Assembly (NCBI RefSeq): GCF_003429565.1 | Contig: NZ_QUAK01000064.1 | Span: 1-64,000, forward strand | Direction of reading: 5' to 3' | Length of the DNA: 64,000 bases | Origin: Streptomyces triticagri | GTDB taxonomy: Bacteria > Actinomycetota > Actinomycetes > Streptomycetales > Streptomycetaceae | Part shown: piece by piece, positions 1-7,303 of the stretch | How the letters are laid out: each line of letters opens with the position of its first letter | How positions within the stretch are numbered: position 1 is the stretch's first letter | The notes under the pieces: model-generated | What the model saw: only the letters and a program-made list of their open reading frames with translations | The model's database searches: none | Told to the model about the DNA's origin: nothing | Translations under genes and position numbers: made by a program

Positions 1-516
1 CGCAGCCGTTTCGAGCACGATCGTGTCGCCGACGCCGGCCTTCGCCGTCCGGGCCGTATCCGCGTCGAGTACGACCTCGCCGCTACGGGGCGCGGAACCG
101 GAGGCGAGCGCCGTGCCCGTGAAGGCATGCGAGCCCCAACCATGCCCGGTCAGCGCGCCCTTGCCCTGCCGTACCGGGAAGCTGAAGTCCGCCACCGCCG
201 CCCGTGCACCGGGCGCGCGAGCCGCCCTGTCCACGAGCGCGGCGTCCACCCGCGCCGTGTCCGGCAGCGGATGCGCCGACTCGTACCGTTCGTCGCCGCT
301 GCCGACGGCGAGGCGGGCCTGCTGGTCGGCCGCGGCGACGACGGGCGCGTGCGCGTACCGGTCGGCCGGCACCGAGGCACGCAGCCCGGTCTCCAGGAGG
401 ATCCCGCAGGCCGACACGATCAGCGACGCCATCAGCAGCGCGACGAACGTCCCCACGAACGACGCAGGCTTGAAACGGACCGCCGCACGCGCCAGCCCGT
501 TCGGTACGCACCTCAC
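1..516 (-). CDS. ABC transporter permease, FtsX/MacB type (C-terminus cut by window edge)
   Basis: The GTG start at 516 overlaps the TGA stop of the upstream ATPase gene (GTGA), so the two are translationally coupled. The 172 visible codons begin MRCVPNGLARAAV, then a hydrophobic segment around residues 20-40 (FVGTFVALLMASLIVSACGI), then an extracytoplasmic stretch ending near GDTIVLETAA. One N-terminal membrane segment followed by a large periplasmic-type domain is the layout of FtsX/MacB-like permeases. The FtsX core lies beyond the left edge. With the ATPase it probably exports a lipid, peptide or drug; the substrate is not predictable. The frame is clear because the two other minus frames give low-complexity Arg/Pro-rich translations. 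Confidence 0.85.
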   Translation of the reverse strand, partial: MRCVPNGLARAAVRFKPASFVGTFVALLMASLIVSACGILLETGLRASVPADRYAHAPVVAAADQQARLAVGSGDERYESAHPLPDTARVDAALVDRAARAPGARAAVADFSFPVRQGKGALTGHGWGSHAFTGTALASGSAPRSGEVVLDADTARTAKAGVGDTIVLETAA

Positions 517-1352
517 GCCGCGACACCCGCCACACCTGCGACATCTGCCTGCGGGCCGGTGCGGGCGCCGGCGGTGAGCGCCGCCATCCGTGCCGCGATC
601 TCCTCGGCCGTGCCGTCGTCGACACGGCCCGCGAAGGCGCCGTCCTGGAGGAACAGGACGCGGTCGGCCCAGGCCGCGGCGGCCGGGTCATGGGTGACCA
701 TGACCACCGTCGCTCCCAGGCGCGAAACGGCGTGCCGCAGCAGACCGAGGACCTCCGCGGCCGTGCCGGTGTCGAGAGCGCCCGTCGGCTCGTCGGCGAA
801 GATCACATCCGGCTCTGTCACCAGTGCCCGCGCGATCGCCACCCGCTGCTGCTGACCACCGGAGAGCTCGCCGGGCCGGCGCTTCGCCTTCCCGTCGAGA
901 CCGACACGGGCGAGCGCCTCCGCGGCCAGGCGCCGGTCCTGTCGCCGGCCGGCGAGCCGCAACGGCAGCAGCACGTTCTGCTCCACGGTGAGGGACGGCA
1001 GCAGGTTGAAGGCCTGGAAGACGAAACCGATACGGGCACGGCGCAGCTCGGTCAGCGCGTTCTCCCGCAGCCCCGTGATCTCCGTACCGCCAAGGCGCAC
1101 CGAACCCGCCGACGGGCGGTCGAGGCCCGCGGCGCACTGCAGGAAGGTGGACTTGCCGGACCCGGACGGGCCCATCACCGCGGTGAACGTGCCGCGCGGC
1201 AGGGCCAGATCGACACCGGCGAGCGCCTGCACGGCCCCGGCGCCCCGGCCGTACTGCCGCCGGACGCCGCACAGTTCGACGGCGAGACCGGGAGTGCCCT
1301 CGGCCTCCGGCCGTTCGTCCGGCATCCGCCGCCTGCTCCTGCGCAGCCCCAT
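513..1352 (-). CDS. ABC transporter ATP-binding protein (LolD/MacB-type)
   Basis: This is the cytoplasmic ATPase of the pair with the permease at 516-1. It has Walker [10 protein letters not shown], signature [15 protein letters not shown], and Walker B VIFADEPTGALD, where the PTGALD form is typical of the LolD/MacB/FtsE group that partners FtsX-type permeases. The ATG at 1352 (MGLRRSRRRMPDE) is preferred because GAGAGGGCGG lies just upstream. A GTG at 1367 and an ATG at 1325 are in frame and cannot be excluded. About 279 aa, slightly longer than the usual 230-250 because of a basic N-terminal extension. Confidence 0.92.
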   Translation of the reverse strand: MGLRRSRRRMPDERPEAEGTPGLAVELCGVRRQYGRGAGAVQALAGVDLALPRGTFTAVMGPSGSGKSTFLQCAAGLDRPSAGSVRLGGTEITGLRENALTELRRARIGFVFQAFNLLPSLTVEQNVLLPLRLAGRRQDRRLAAEALARVGLDGKAKRRPGELSGGQQQRVAIARALVTEPDVIFADEPTGALDTGTAAEVLGLLRHAVSRLGATVVMVTHDPAAAAWADRVLFLQDGAFAGRVDDGTAEEIAARMAALTAGARTGPQADVAGVAGVAA

Positions 1353-1421
1353 GATCCGCCCTCTCACGATCTGCTCGTTCCGGTGCTTTCGAAGCTACGG
1401 ATCGTGGTGATCACGGACCAT

Positions 1422-1434
1422 GGCGGCTGCCGCC
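1422..1434 (-). terminator. Short GC hairpin after the TmrB-like gene
   Basis: GGCGGC, a 1-nt centre and GCCGCC form a hairpin 37 bp downstream of the minus-strand gene that ends at 1471. There is no clear T tract, so it is only a possible terminator. The same 118-bp gap carries the 8-bp palindrome GTGATCAC at 1407-1414. Confidence 0.3.
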
Positions 1435-1470
1435 GAATCAGGGGTGGGGAAAACCCGACCGTCCCGCCGA

Positions 1471-1992
1471 TCAGCCCTTGACGGACTCCGCGACACGCAG
1501 GGCGGCCTCGGCGGGTGAGAGGTGCGTGGTGTCGACGACCTCGGCGTCCTCGTGCAGCCAGGTGCGGCACGCCTCCGCGTACGGCTCCAGGTGGTCGAGG
1601 CGGAACTCCGAGGGCCCCATGACCTCGTCCCCCTCGATGCGCCGGCGCAACGTGTCCTGGTCGGCGTGCAGGACGAAGTGCCGTACGGGGATGGCGTGTC
1701 GGGCGAGGCCTGCGCTGATCTCGCGCCAGTACTCCTCCACCAGCACGGTCATCGGCATCACCAGGGTGCCGCCCGTGTAGTCGAGCACCCGCCGGGCGGT
1801 CTCGACGACGAGCGGCCGCCACGGCGGCCAATGCTGGAAGTTCCCCGTCGAGGGCAGCGCCGGCTTGATGTCCATCAACGCCTCGCCGACCTTCTCGGCA
1901 TCGAACACCCGCGAGTCCGGCAGCAGTTGCTGCACCAGCGCGCTGGTCGTCGTCTTGCCGGCCCCGTGCGTCCCGTTCAGCCATACGATCAT
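1471..1992 (-). CDS. TmrB-like P-loop ATPase/kinase
   Basis: The 173-aa protein starts MIVWLNGTHGAGKTTT, with Walker A GTHGAGKT at residues 7-14. The following pattern (DAEKVGEAL, a WPPWRPLV stretch, GGTLVMPMTV, HFVLHAD, LRRRI) closely follows the Bacillus tunicamycin-resistance protein TmrB and related AAA-type kinases, as I recall them. TmrB binds ATP and protects against tunicamycin at the membrane; here the function may be nucleotide or antibiotic phosphorylation and is not proven. The ATG at 1992 places the P-loop at the extreme N-terminus, as in the family. Upstream in-frame codons (to 2079) overlap sigJ and look non-conserved. Confidence 0.75.
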   Translation of the reverse strand: MIVWLNGTHGAGKTTTSALVQQLLPDSRVFDAEKVGEALMDIKPALPSTGNFQHWPPWRPLVVETARRVLDYTGGTLVMPMTVLVEEYWREISAGLARHAIPVRHFVLHADQDTLRRRIEGDEVMGPSEFRLDHLEPYAEACRTWLHEDAEVVDTTHLSPAEAALRVAESVKG

Positions 1993-2033
1993 GGGCGTGA
2001 CGCTAGCGTCCGCACGGTCCCGGGCGACAGGTC

Positions 2034-2972
2034 TCACCAGGCGTCGATGACCGGCGCGTCGGATGCGTGGCTCCCCCACGCCTCACTGAGGCGCTGCAGC
2101 CGCGCCGCGTTGCCGACGCCGCAGAGGGACGCGACCTTGCCGTCCCGCACCTCGATCGCCACGGCACCGACCACACGGCCCTCGATCACGGCCACGACGG
2201 CCGTGGCGCCGTTGACCTGCGCAAGGTGCATCGCGGGCGAGCCGCCGGCGAGGCGTCGCTTGGCGGGCGTGGGCGTGAAGCCGGCGCGCACGAAGGAGGC
2301 GACCCGCTCGGGCGTCGTGTGGTGCACGAGCCGCTTGCTCAGTCCGGCGCCGTCCGACACCACCGTCACGTCGTCGGTGAGCAGCGCCACCAGACGTTCG
2401 GTGCGCCCCGACACGGCGGCGGCCAGGAACTCCTCGACCACCGGGCGCGCGGAAGCGGGGTCGGCCGCGGCACCGCCTCGGCGCTCGACGGTGACCCGGG
2501 TGCGCGCCCGGTGGGCGTGCTGCTGACTCGCGGCCTCGGTGATGTCGAGGATCCCGGCGACCTCGGCATGGCTGTACGAGAAGGCCTCCCGCAGCACATA
2601 GACGGCTCGCTCGACCGGCGAGAGGCGTTCCAGGAGCAGCAGTACGGCCAAGGACACCGACTCGCGCTGCTCGACGGTATCGGCGGGTCCCAGCATCGGA
2701 TCGCCGTCGAGGAGCGGCTCGGGCAGCCAGGCACCCGCGGCGCGCTCGTGGCGCATCTGTGCCGAGCGGAGCCGGTCGAGGCATACGCGGGTGACGACCT
2801 TGGTGAGCCATGCCTCCGGCACCTCGACCCGGGCACGGTCGGCGGCCTGCCAGCGCAGGAAGGTGTCCTGCACGGCGTCCTCGGCGTCGGCCGCCGAGCC
2901 GAGCAGACGGTACGCCAGCGAGGCCAGCCGGCCGCGGCTGGCCTCGAACCGGTCGACGGCGGTGCGCTCCAT
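2034..2972 (-). CDS. sigJ: ECF sigma factor, SigJ/ECF41 type, with SnoaL-like C-terminal domain
   Basis: The 312-aa protein has sigma70 region 2 at residues 5-75 (RLLGSAADAEDAVQDTFLRW), region 4 at about 115-170 (LSPVERAVYVLREAFSYSHAEVAGIL) and a C-terminal SnoaL-like extension at about 185-310. The linker motif WLPEPLL and the C-terminal fusion are hallmarks of ECF41 factors, in which the extension replaces an anti-sigma factor and modulates activity. ECF41 genes characteristically sit beside a carboxymuconolactone decarboxylase, oxidoreductase or epimerase gene; here the oxidoreductase gene ends 10 bp upstream, in the same direction, so the two form an operon. The canonical C-terminal NPDKL motif appears degenerate (GNAARL). 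Confidence 0.93.
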   Translation of the reverse strand: MERTAVDRFEASRGRLASLAYRLLGSAADAEDAVQDTFLRWQAADRARVEVPEAWLTKVVTRVCLDRLRSAQMRHERAAGAWLPEPLLDGDPMLGPADTVEQRESVSLAVLLLLERLSPVERAVYVLREAFSYSHAEVAGILDITEAASQQHAHRARTRVTVERRGGAAADPASARPVVEEFLAAAVSGRTERLVALLTDDVTVVSDGAGLSKRLVHHTTPERVASFVRAGFTPTPAKRRLAGGSPAMHLAQVNGATAVVAVIEGRVVGAVAIEVRDGKVASLCGVGNAARLQRLSEAWGSHASDAPVIDAW

Positions 2973-2982
2973 GCGGGACAGC

Positions 2983-4176
2983 CTATGCAGCAGCCCGCAC
3001 GCCGGGCCGCTCGGTCGCGGCGGCCAGCCGGCGCCTGCGCTTCGGCATGCCGAAGGTCGGGTGGACGATGCTCCATCCGGCGCCGTTGAGTATGCCCGCC
3101 TTGAGCCGAGCGGCGGCCCGGCCGCCCAGGTACCAGGCCTTCGCGTGGGCGTCCTCGTCGACCATCTGGAAGATGGCGTCGCGCCGTCCGAGGCTGATGT
3201 GGTTGCCGACGTAGTTCATCCGGGTGGCGGGGACTTCGCTGCCGGTCAGGCGGGCGATGATCGCGGCGGTCGCCTGCATGCTGGTGTGGCCGGCCGAGGC
3301 GCAGGACATCGGCAGCGGCAGGCCGTTCGCGCCGATCGCGTAGGCGCTGTCGCCGGCGGCGTAGATATCCGGGTGCGAGACCGAGCGCATGCTGCGGTCG
3401 ACGACGATCTGGCCGGTGCCGGCGACTTCGAGGCCGCTGTCGGCCGCGAGGGGCTGGACGGCGAACCCGGCCGCCCAGACGGTCACATCGGCGGGGACGG
3501 ACCGGCCGTCGGCGGCGATCACCCGTGTCGGCTCGACTGCTTCGACGGCGGTGTGCTCGTGGACCGTGATGCCGAGCCGGTCGAAGGCCTCCCGCAGATG
3601 CCGGCGTGCCTTCGGGGAGAGCCAGGCGCCGAGCTCTCCGCGGGCGGCGAGCGCGACCGAGAGGTCGGGCCTGGTCTCGGCGAACTCGGTGGAGGTCTCG
3701 ATGCCGGTGAGCCCTTCGCCGACGACGAGGACGCTGCTTCCCTCGGCAAGGTCGGACAGGCGCCGGCGCAGCCGCAGCGCCGACGACCGGCCGGTCACGT
3801 CGAAGGCGTGCTCGGCCACGCCGGGGACGCCGCCGCGGTGGTCCGCGGAGCTGCCGAGCGCGTAGAGCAGCGTGTCGTACTCGATCTCGGCGTCGCCTCC
3901 CTCACCGGTGACGGCGACGGTCCTGCGCTCGGGGTCGACGCCGGTGACGTGTGCCAGGCGCAGCCGAATCCCGGTCCCAGCGAAGACGTCGGCGAGCGTG
4001 CGGGGTGCGAGGTCCCGACCGCTCGCGAGCTGATGCAGCCGCATCCGCTCGACGAACACGGGTGCGGCGTTGACGACGGTGATCTCGGTGTCGGCCGGGG
4101 AGAGCCGGCGGGCCAGGTTTCCGGCGGCGTAGGCGCCGGCGTAACCGGCTCCCAGTACGACGATGCGGTGCTTCAT
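2983..4176 (-). CDS. FAD-dependent oxidoreductase (NDH-2-like), partner of the ECF41 sigma factor
   Basis: The 397-aa protein has an N-terminal dinucleotide-binding motif (GAGYAG at residues 9-14), a second NAD-binding region around VLVVGEGLTGIETSTEFAE, and the C-terminal FAD motif IYAAGDSAY. This is the architecture of type II NADH dehydrogenase-like flavoproteins. The physiological electron acceptor is unknown and there is no obvious C-terminal membrane helix. ATG at 4176 is chosen because it has AGGAG upstream and starts directly at the Rossmann fold. Its position in front of the ECF41 sigma gene suggests it is the sigma factor's target as well as its operon partner. Confidence 0.9.
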   Translation of the reverse strand: MKHRIVVLGAGYAGAYAAGNLARRLSPADTEITVVNAAPVFVERMRLHQLASGRDLAPRTLADVFAGTGIRLRLAHVTGVDPERRTVAVTGEGGDAEIEYDTLLYALGSSADHRGGVPGVAEHAFDVTGRSSALRLRRRLSDLAEGSSVLVVGEGLTGIETSTEFAETRPDLSVALAARGELGAWLSPKARRHLREAFDRLGITVHEHTAVEAVEPTRVIAADGRSVPADVTVWAAGFAVQPLAADSGLEVAGTGQIVVDRSMRSVSHPDIYAAGDSAYAIGANGLPLPMSCASAGHTSMQATAAIIARLTGSEVPATRMNYVGNHISLGRRDAIFQMVDEDAHAKAWYLGGRAAARLKAGILNGAGWSIVHPTFGMPKRRRRLAAATERPGVRAAA

Positions 4177-4209
4177 GGCGTGCTCCTGTTCTCCTGCGCG
4201 GGCCCTTTG

Positions 4210-4236
4210 AACGAGATGGCGGCCCGATTGCTGACA
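4210..4236 (-). promoter_or_regulatory. Candidate ECF41-type promoter for the oxidoreductase-sigJ operon
   Basis: Read on the minus strand, TGTCAGC is followed by a 16-bp spacer and CGTT. The ECF41 consensus I recall is TGTCACA in the -35 region and CGTC in the -10 region, so this matches 5 of 7 and 3 of 4 positions. Transcription would begin about 25-30 bp before the ATG at 4176, consistent with autoregulation by the sigma factor of the same operon. Confidence 0.6.
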
Positions 4237-4333
4237 GGCACCGCATGTGATGTGGATCACTACGACGACGCGACGCCCACCACCCCCGCCGAAATGCGTC
4301 GCAACACTCCGCCCTCGCTTCGCACGATCAAGG

Positions 4334-4345
4334 GAACATGTGTTC
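4334..4345. promoter_or_regulatory. LexA/SOS-type box upstream of the radical SAM gene
   Basis: GAACATGTGTTC fits GAAC-N4-GTTC and also the tighter Gram-positive SOS pattern GAACRNRYGTTY. It lies 33 bp upstream of the ATG at 4378 and abuts a TATTCT hexamer (4346-4351, TANNNT type), so a bound repressor would cover the promoter. Confidence 0.6.
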
Positions 4346-4377
4346 TATTCTCGATGCAGTGCTATCCAGGAGGCGAC

Positions 4378-5412
4378 ATGCGCTGGGACAACCTCACCGA
4401 GGGGACGACGGACGCCGCGCTCTTCGGCGCGGATTCCGTGACCACCAGGACGTTCGACACCCCCGAGTTCCGGGGCGTGACCTTCCACGAGATCCGGGCC
4501 AGGTCGATCGTGAACCGGGTGCCCGGCGCCTCGCGGATGCCCTTCGAGTGGACGGTCAACCCCTATCGGGGCTGCACACACGCGTGCGTCTATTGCTTCG
4601 CGCGCAAGACGCACAGCTATCTCGACCTCGACACCGGCCTCGGCTTCGACTCGCAGATCGTGGTCAAGGTCAACGCGCCCGAGCTGCTCCGCCGCCGCCT
4701 CGCGGACCGTCGCTGGCACGGCGAGCACATCGCGATGGGCACCAACGTGGACTGCTATCAGCGGGCCGAGGGCCGCTACCGCCTGATGCCCGGGATCATC
4801 GCGGCCCTGCGCGACCACGCGAATCCGTTCTCGATCCTCACCAAGGGCACGCTGATCCTGCGCGATCTGGACCTGCTGCGGGAGGCGGCCGCGGTCACCG
4901 AGGTCGGCATCTCGGTCTCGGTCGGCTTCACGGACCAGGCACTGTGGCGCACGGTCGAGCCCGGCACCCCTTCGCCGCAGCGCCGACTCGACGTCGTACG
5001 GACCCTCACCGAGCACGGCATCGGCTGCGGCGTCCTGATGGCCCCGGTGATCCCGTACCTCGGCGACTCCCCCGCCGCGCTCCGGTCGACGGTGCGGGCG
5101 ATCGCCGAGTCGGGCGCGACCTCGGTCACCCCGCTGGTGCTGCATCTGCGGCCGGGGGCGCGCGAGTGGTTCATGGCCTGGCTCTCCGAGCACCACCCCC
5201 ATCTCGTACGGCGGTACGAGCGGCTCTACGCCGGCGGGGCCTATGCGCCCACCTGGTACCAGCGCCGGATCACCGGCCAAGTGCACGAACTGGCCGAGGA
5301 GTTCGGCATCGGGCCCGGGACGCGCGGGGGCGCGCGCCGGATATCCCGCACGCCGGAGCCCGCGCCCGCGTCCGGGCGCGACGATGCACCGACCCAGCTC
5401 ACACTTCTCTGA
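4378..5412 (+). CDS. Rv2578c-family radical SAM protein (SplB-like)
   Basis: The 344-aa protein carries the radical SAM cluster motif CTHACVYC (C66, C70, C73; CxxxCxxC) after NPYRG, and the family stretch MGTNVDCYQRAEGRYRLM. This is the Rv2578c/SplB-like group, distantly related to spore photoproduct lyase; the chemistry is unknown. A perfect AGGAGG (4369-4374) sits 3 bases before the ATG at 4378, which fixes the start although the frame is open further upstream. A LexA-type box (4334-4345) directly in front suggests DNA-damage induction; I recall the M. tuberculosis homologue also being listed in the SOS regulon. Confidence 0.9.
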   Translation: MRWDNLTEGTTDAALFGADSVTTRTFDTPEFRGVTFHEIRARSIVNRVPGASRMPFEWTVNPYRGCTHACVYCFARKTHSYLDLDTGLGFDSQIVVKVNAPELLRRRLADRRWHGEHIAMGTNVDCYQRAEGRYRLMPGIIAALRDHANPFSILTKGTLILRDLDLLREAAAVTEVGISVSVGFTDQALWRTVEPGTPSPQRRLDVVRTLTEHGIGCGVLMAPVIPYLGDSPAALRSTVRAIAESGATSVTPLVLHLRPGAREWFMAWLSEHHPHLVRRYERLYAGGAYAPTWYQRRITGQVHELAEEFGIGPGTRGGARRISRTPEPAPASGRDDAPTQLTLL

Positions 5413-5524
5413 CGCCCACTCAGGCCCGTACCAGCGGACGGGACATCCCGCCCCGCGCCGAGGGCCACTTGGGCGCTGATCGCCCACCCCGCGGCCCTCT
5501 TCCAGCCGACTTCGGCCCTGAATA

Positions 5525-5544
5525 CGCCCCTCCGGGCGGGTTTT
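5525..5544 (+). terminator. Rho-independent-like terminator after the radical SAM gene
   Basis: CGCCC, a CTCC loop and GGGCG are followed by GGTTTT, about 110 bp after the radical SAM stop codon. The rest of the 196-bp gap up to the peptidase gene has no other clear element. Confidence 0.45.
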
Positions 5545-5608
5545 CCGGGACGATGCGCCTCGGACTGTGACCGGCACAGTCCGGAGGTTCCCCGTCCCGG
5601 GAGGTCGG

Positions 5609-7231
5609 ATGAGAAAACGCGCAGTCGCCGTGCTCGGCACCGCCGCCGTACTGAGCGGCATGGTCACGGCGGTGCCGTCCGCGGCGGGCACCGCAGCACC
5701 CGCCGCCGCGCCCAGGCCCGCGGCCGAGCGAGCGCCCGTCAAGTGGACGGACTGTTCCACCGACGACTACCCCACGCTGCAGTGCGCCACGGTGAAGTCC
5801 CCCCTCGACCACGACCGGCCCGGCGGCCGGCAGATCACCCTGGCCCTGTCCCGGGTCCCGCACACCGCGAAGAAGTCCCAGGGCCCGCTGCTCGTGAACC
5901 CGGGCGGCCCGGGCGGCAGCGGCCGCTCACTCGCCGGCTTCGTGGCACGCTCCCTGCCGAAGGACGTCGCCTCCCAGTACGACGTGATCGGCTTCGACCC
6001 GCGCGGCGTGGGAGCGAGCAAGCCTGCGCTGGACTGCAAGCCGGGGTACTTCGACCCGGTCAGGCCCGACTCGCTGCCGGCCGGCGGCGGTGCCGAGCGC
6101 GCCAATCTGGCGCGGGTGAAGGACTTCGCCGAATCCTGCGGCAAGAAGCACGGCTCGCTGCTGCGGTACATGGACAGCGCGAGCGCCGCCGAGGACATGG
6201 ACGTGATCCGTCAGCAGCTCGGCGCCGAGCGCATCAACTACCTCGGCTACTCCTACGGCACCTACCTCGGAGCCGTGTACGCCAAGCTGCACCCCGAGCG
6301 GGTGCGCCGCGCCGTCTTCGACTCCGTCGTCGACCCGTCCGGTGTCTGGTACGAGAACAACCTGGGCCAGAACGTGGCCTTCGAGTCCCGCCAGCAGGCG
6401 TTCACCGCCTGGATCGCGAAGCACGACGCCACCTACGGGCTCGGCGGGAACCCGGCCGAGGTCGAGGCCAAGTGGACCCGGATGCGCCAGGCGCTGGCCC
6501 GGAAGCCGGCCGGCGGCAAGGTGGGCGCGGCCGAGCTGGAGGACACCTTCCTGCCGGGCGGCTACTACAACGGCTACTGGCCCGACCTGGCCAAGGCGTT
6601 CGCCGCGTACGCCAACGACGGGAAGACGGCGCCGCTGGTCGACGCGTACCAGAAGTTCGGCGCGGTGGATGCCGCGGGCGACAACGGCTACTCGGTCTAC
6701 ACGGCCGTGCAGTGCCGCGACGCGGGCTGGCCGCGCGACTGGAACCAGTGGCGGCACGACATGTGGCGCTCGCACGCCAAGGCCCCGTTCATCACCTGGA
6801 ACAACGCCTGGTACAACGCACCGTGTGCGTTCTGGCCGACGCGTTCGCTGCAGCCGACCGACGTGACCAATGCGAAGCTGCCGCCAGTGCTGCTCTTCCA
6901 GGCCACCGAGGACGCGGCGACCCCGTACGAGGGCGCGGTCTCGCTGCACCACCGGCTGCGCGGCTCGAGCCTCGTCGTCGAGGAGGGCGGCGCCAACCAC
7001 GGCGTGACCCTCGCCGGGAACAAGTGCCTCGACCGGCACCTCGCGGACTACCTGGACACCGGCAAGGTCCCGCGCTCGGCAGGCGTCGCCGACGCGATCT
7101 GCGACCCGCTGCCCGAGCCGGAACCGGCGAAGGCCACCCGGGCGGCGTCCGCCAACGGTCCGGAGAAGGCTCCGGCCTCCCGCGGCTCACAGGCCGCCTC
7201 CCTGCACGACCTCCTCGGCCACGACTCCTGA
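5609..7231 (+). CDS. Secreted tripeptidyl aminopeptidase, alpha/beta hydrolase (SlpD/SlpE/Tap family)
   Basis: The 540-aa preprotein has a signal peptide (MRKRAVAVLGTAAVLSGMVT, cleavage probably near AAGTAA). The mature part has the oxyanion-region motif NPGGPGGSG (residues 97-105), the nucleophile elbow GYSYGTYLG with S215, an Asp region QATEDAATP and the catalytic His in GGANHGV. The C-terminal TAP-like domain with CLDRHLADYLDTG is typical of actinomycete tripeptidyl aminopeptidases, which remove N-terminal tripeptides from secreted proteins or growth substrates. ATG 5609 follows GGGAGGT. A C-terminal linker of about 50 aa rich in Ala/Pro is probably disordered. Confidence 0.92.
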   Translation: MRKRAVAVLGTAAVLSGMVTAVPSAAGTAAPAAAPRPAAERAPVKWTDCSTDDYPTLQCATVKSPLDHDRPGGRQITLALSRVPHTAKKSQGPLLVNPGGPGGSGRSLAGFVARSLPKDVASQYDVIGFDPRGVGASKPALDCKPGYFDPVRPDSLPAGGGAERANLARVKDFAESCGKKHGSLLRYMDSASAAEDMDVIRQQLGAERINYLGYSYGTYLGAVYAKLHPERVRRAVFDSVVDPSGVWYENNLGQNVAFESRQQAFTAWIAKHDATYGLGGNPAEVEAKWTRMRQALARKPAGGKVGAAELEDTFLPGGYYNGYWPDLAKAFAAYANDGKTAPLVDAYQKFGAVDAAGDNGYSVYTAVQCRDAGWPRDWNQWRHDMWRSHAKAPFITWNNAWYNAPCAFWPTRSLQPTDVTNAKLPPVLLFQATEDAATPYEGAVSLHHRLRGSSLVVEEGGANHGVTLAGNKCLDRHLADYLDTGKVPRSAGVADAICDPLPEPEPAKATRAASANGPEKAPASRGSQAASLHDLLGHDS

Positions 7232-7244
7232 CCACGGCCGGCAC

Positions 7245-7282
7245 GGCAGCCGGTGGCCCGCTCCCACGGACCACCGGCTGCC
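7245..7282. terminator. Bidirectional terminator between convergent genes
   Basis: GGCAGCCGGTGG (7245-7256) and its exact complement CCACCGGCTGCC (7271-7282) form a 12-bp stem with a 14-nt loop. The hairpin lies between the convergent peptidase and DUF885 genes. Confidence 0.7.
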
Positions 7283-7303
7283 CGGGAGTTGCCCGCCGGC
7301 CGG

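Noticed and set aside
1407..1414. GTGATCAC palindrome near the ABC ATPase start
   Set aside because: Only 8 bp and a common composition; too short to claim an operator.
2791..4377. Plus-strand open frame that reads continuously into the radical SAM gene
   Set aside because: It is antisense to the flavoprotein gene; composition is Gly/Arg/Asp-rich, and a perfect AGGAGG sits before the internal ATG at 4378.
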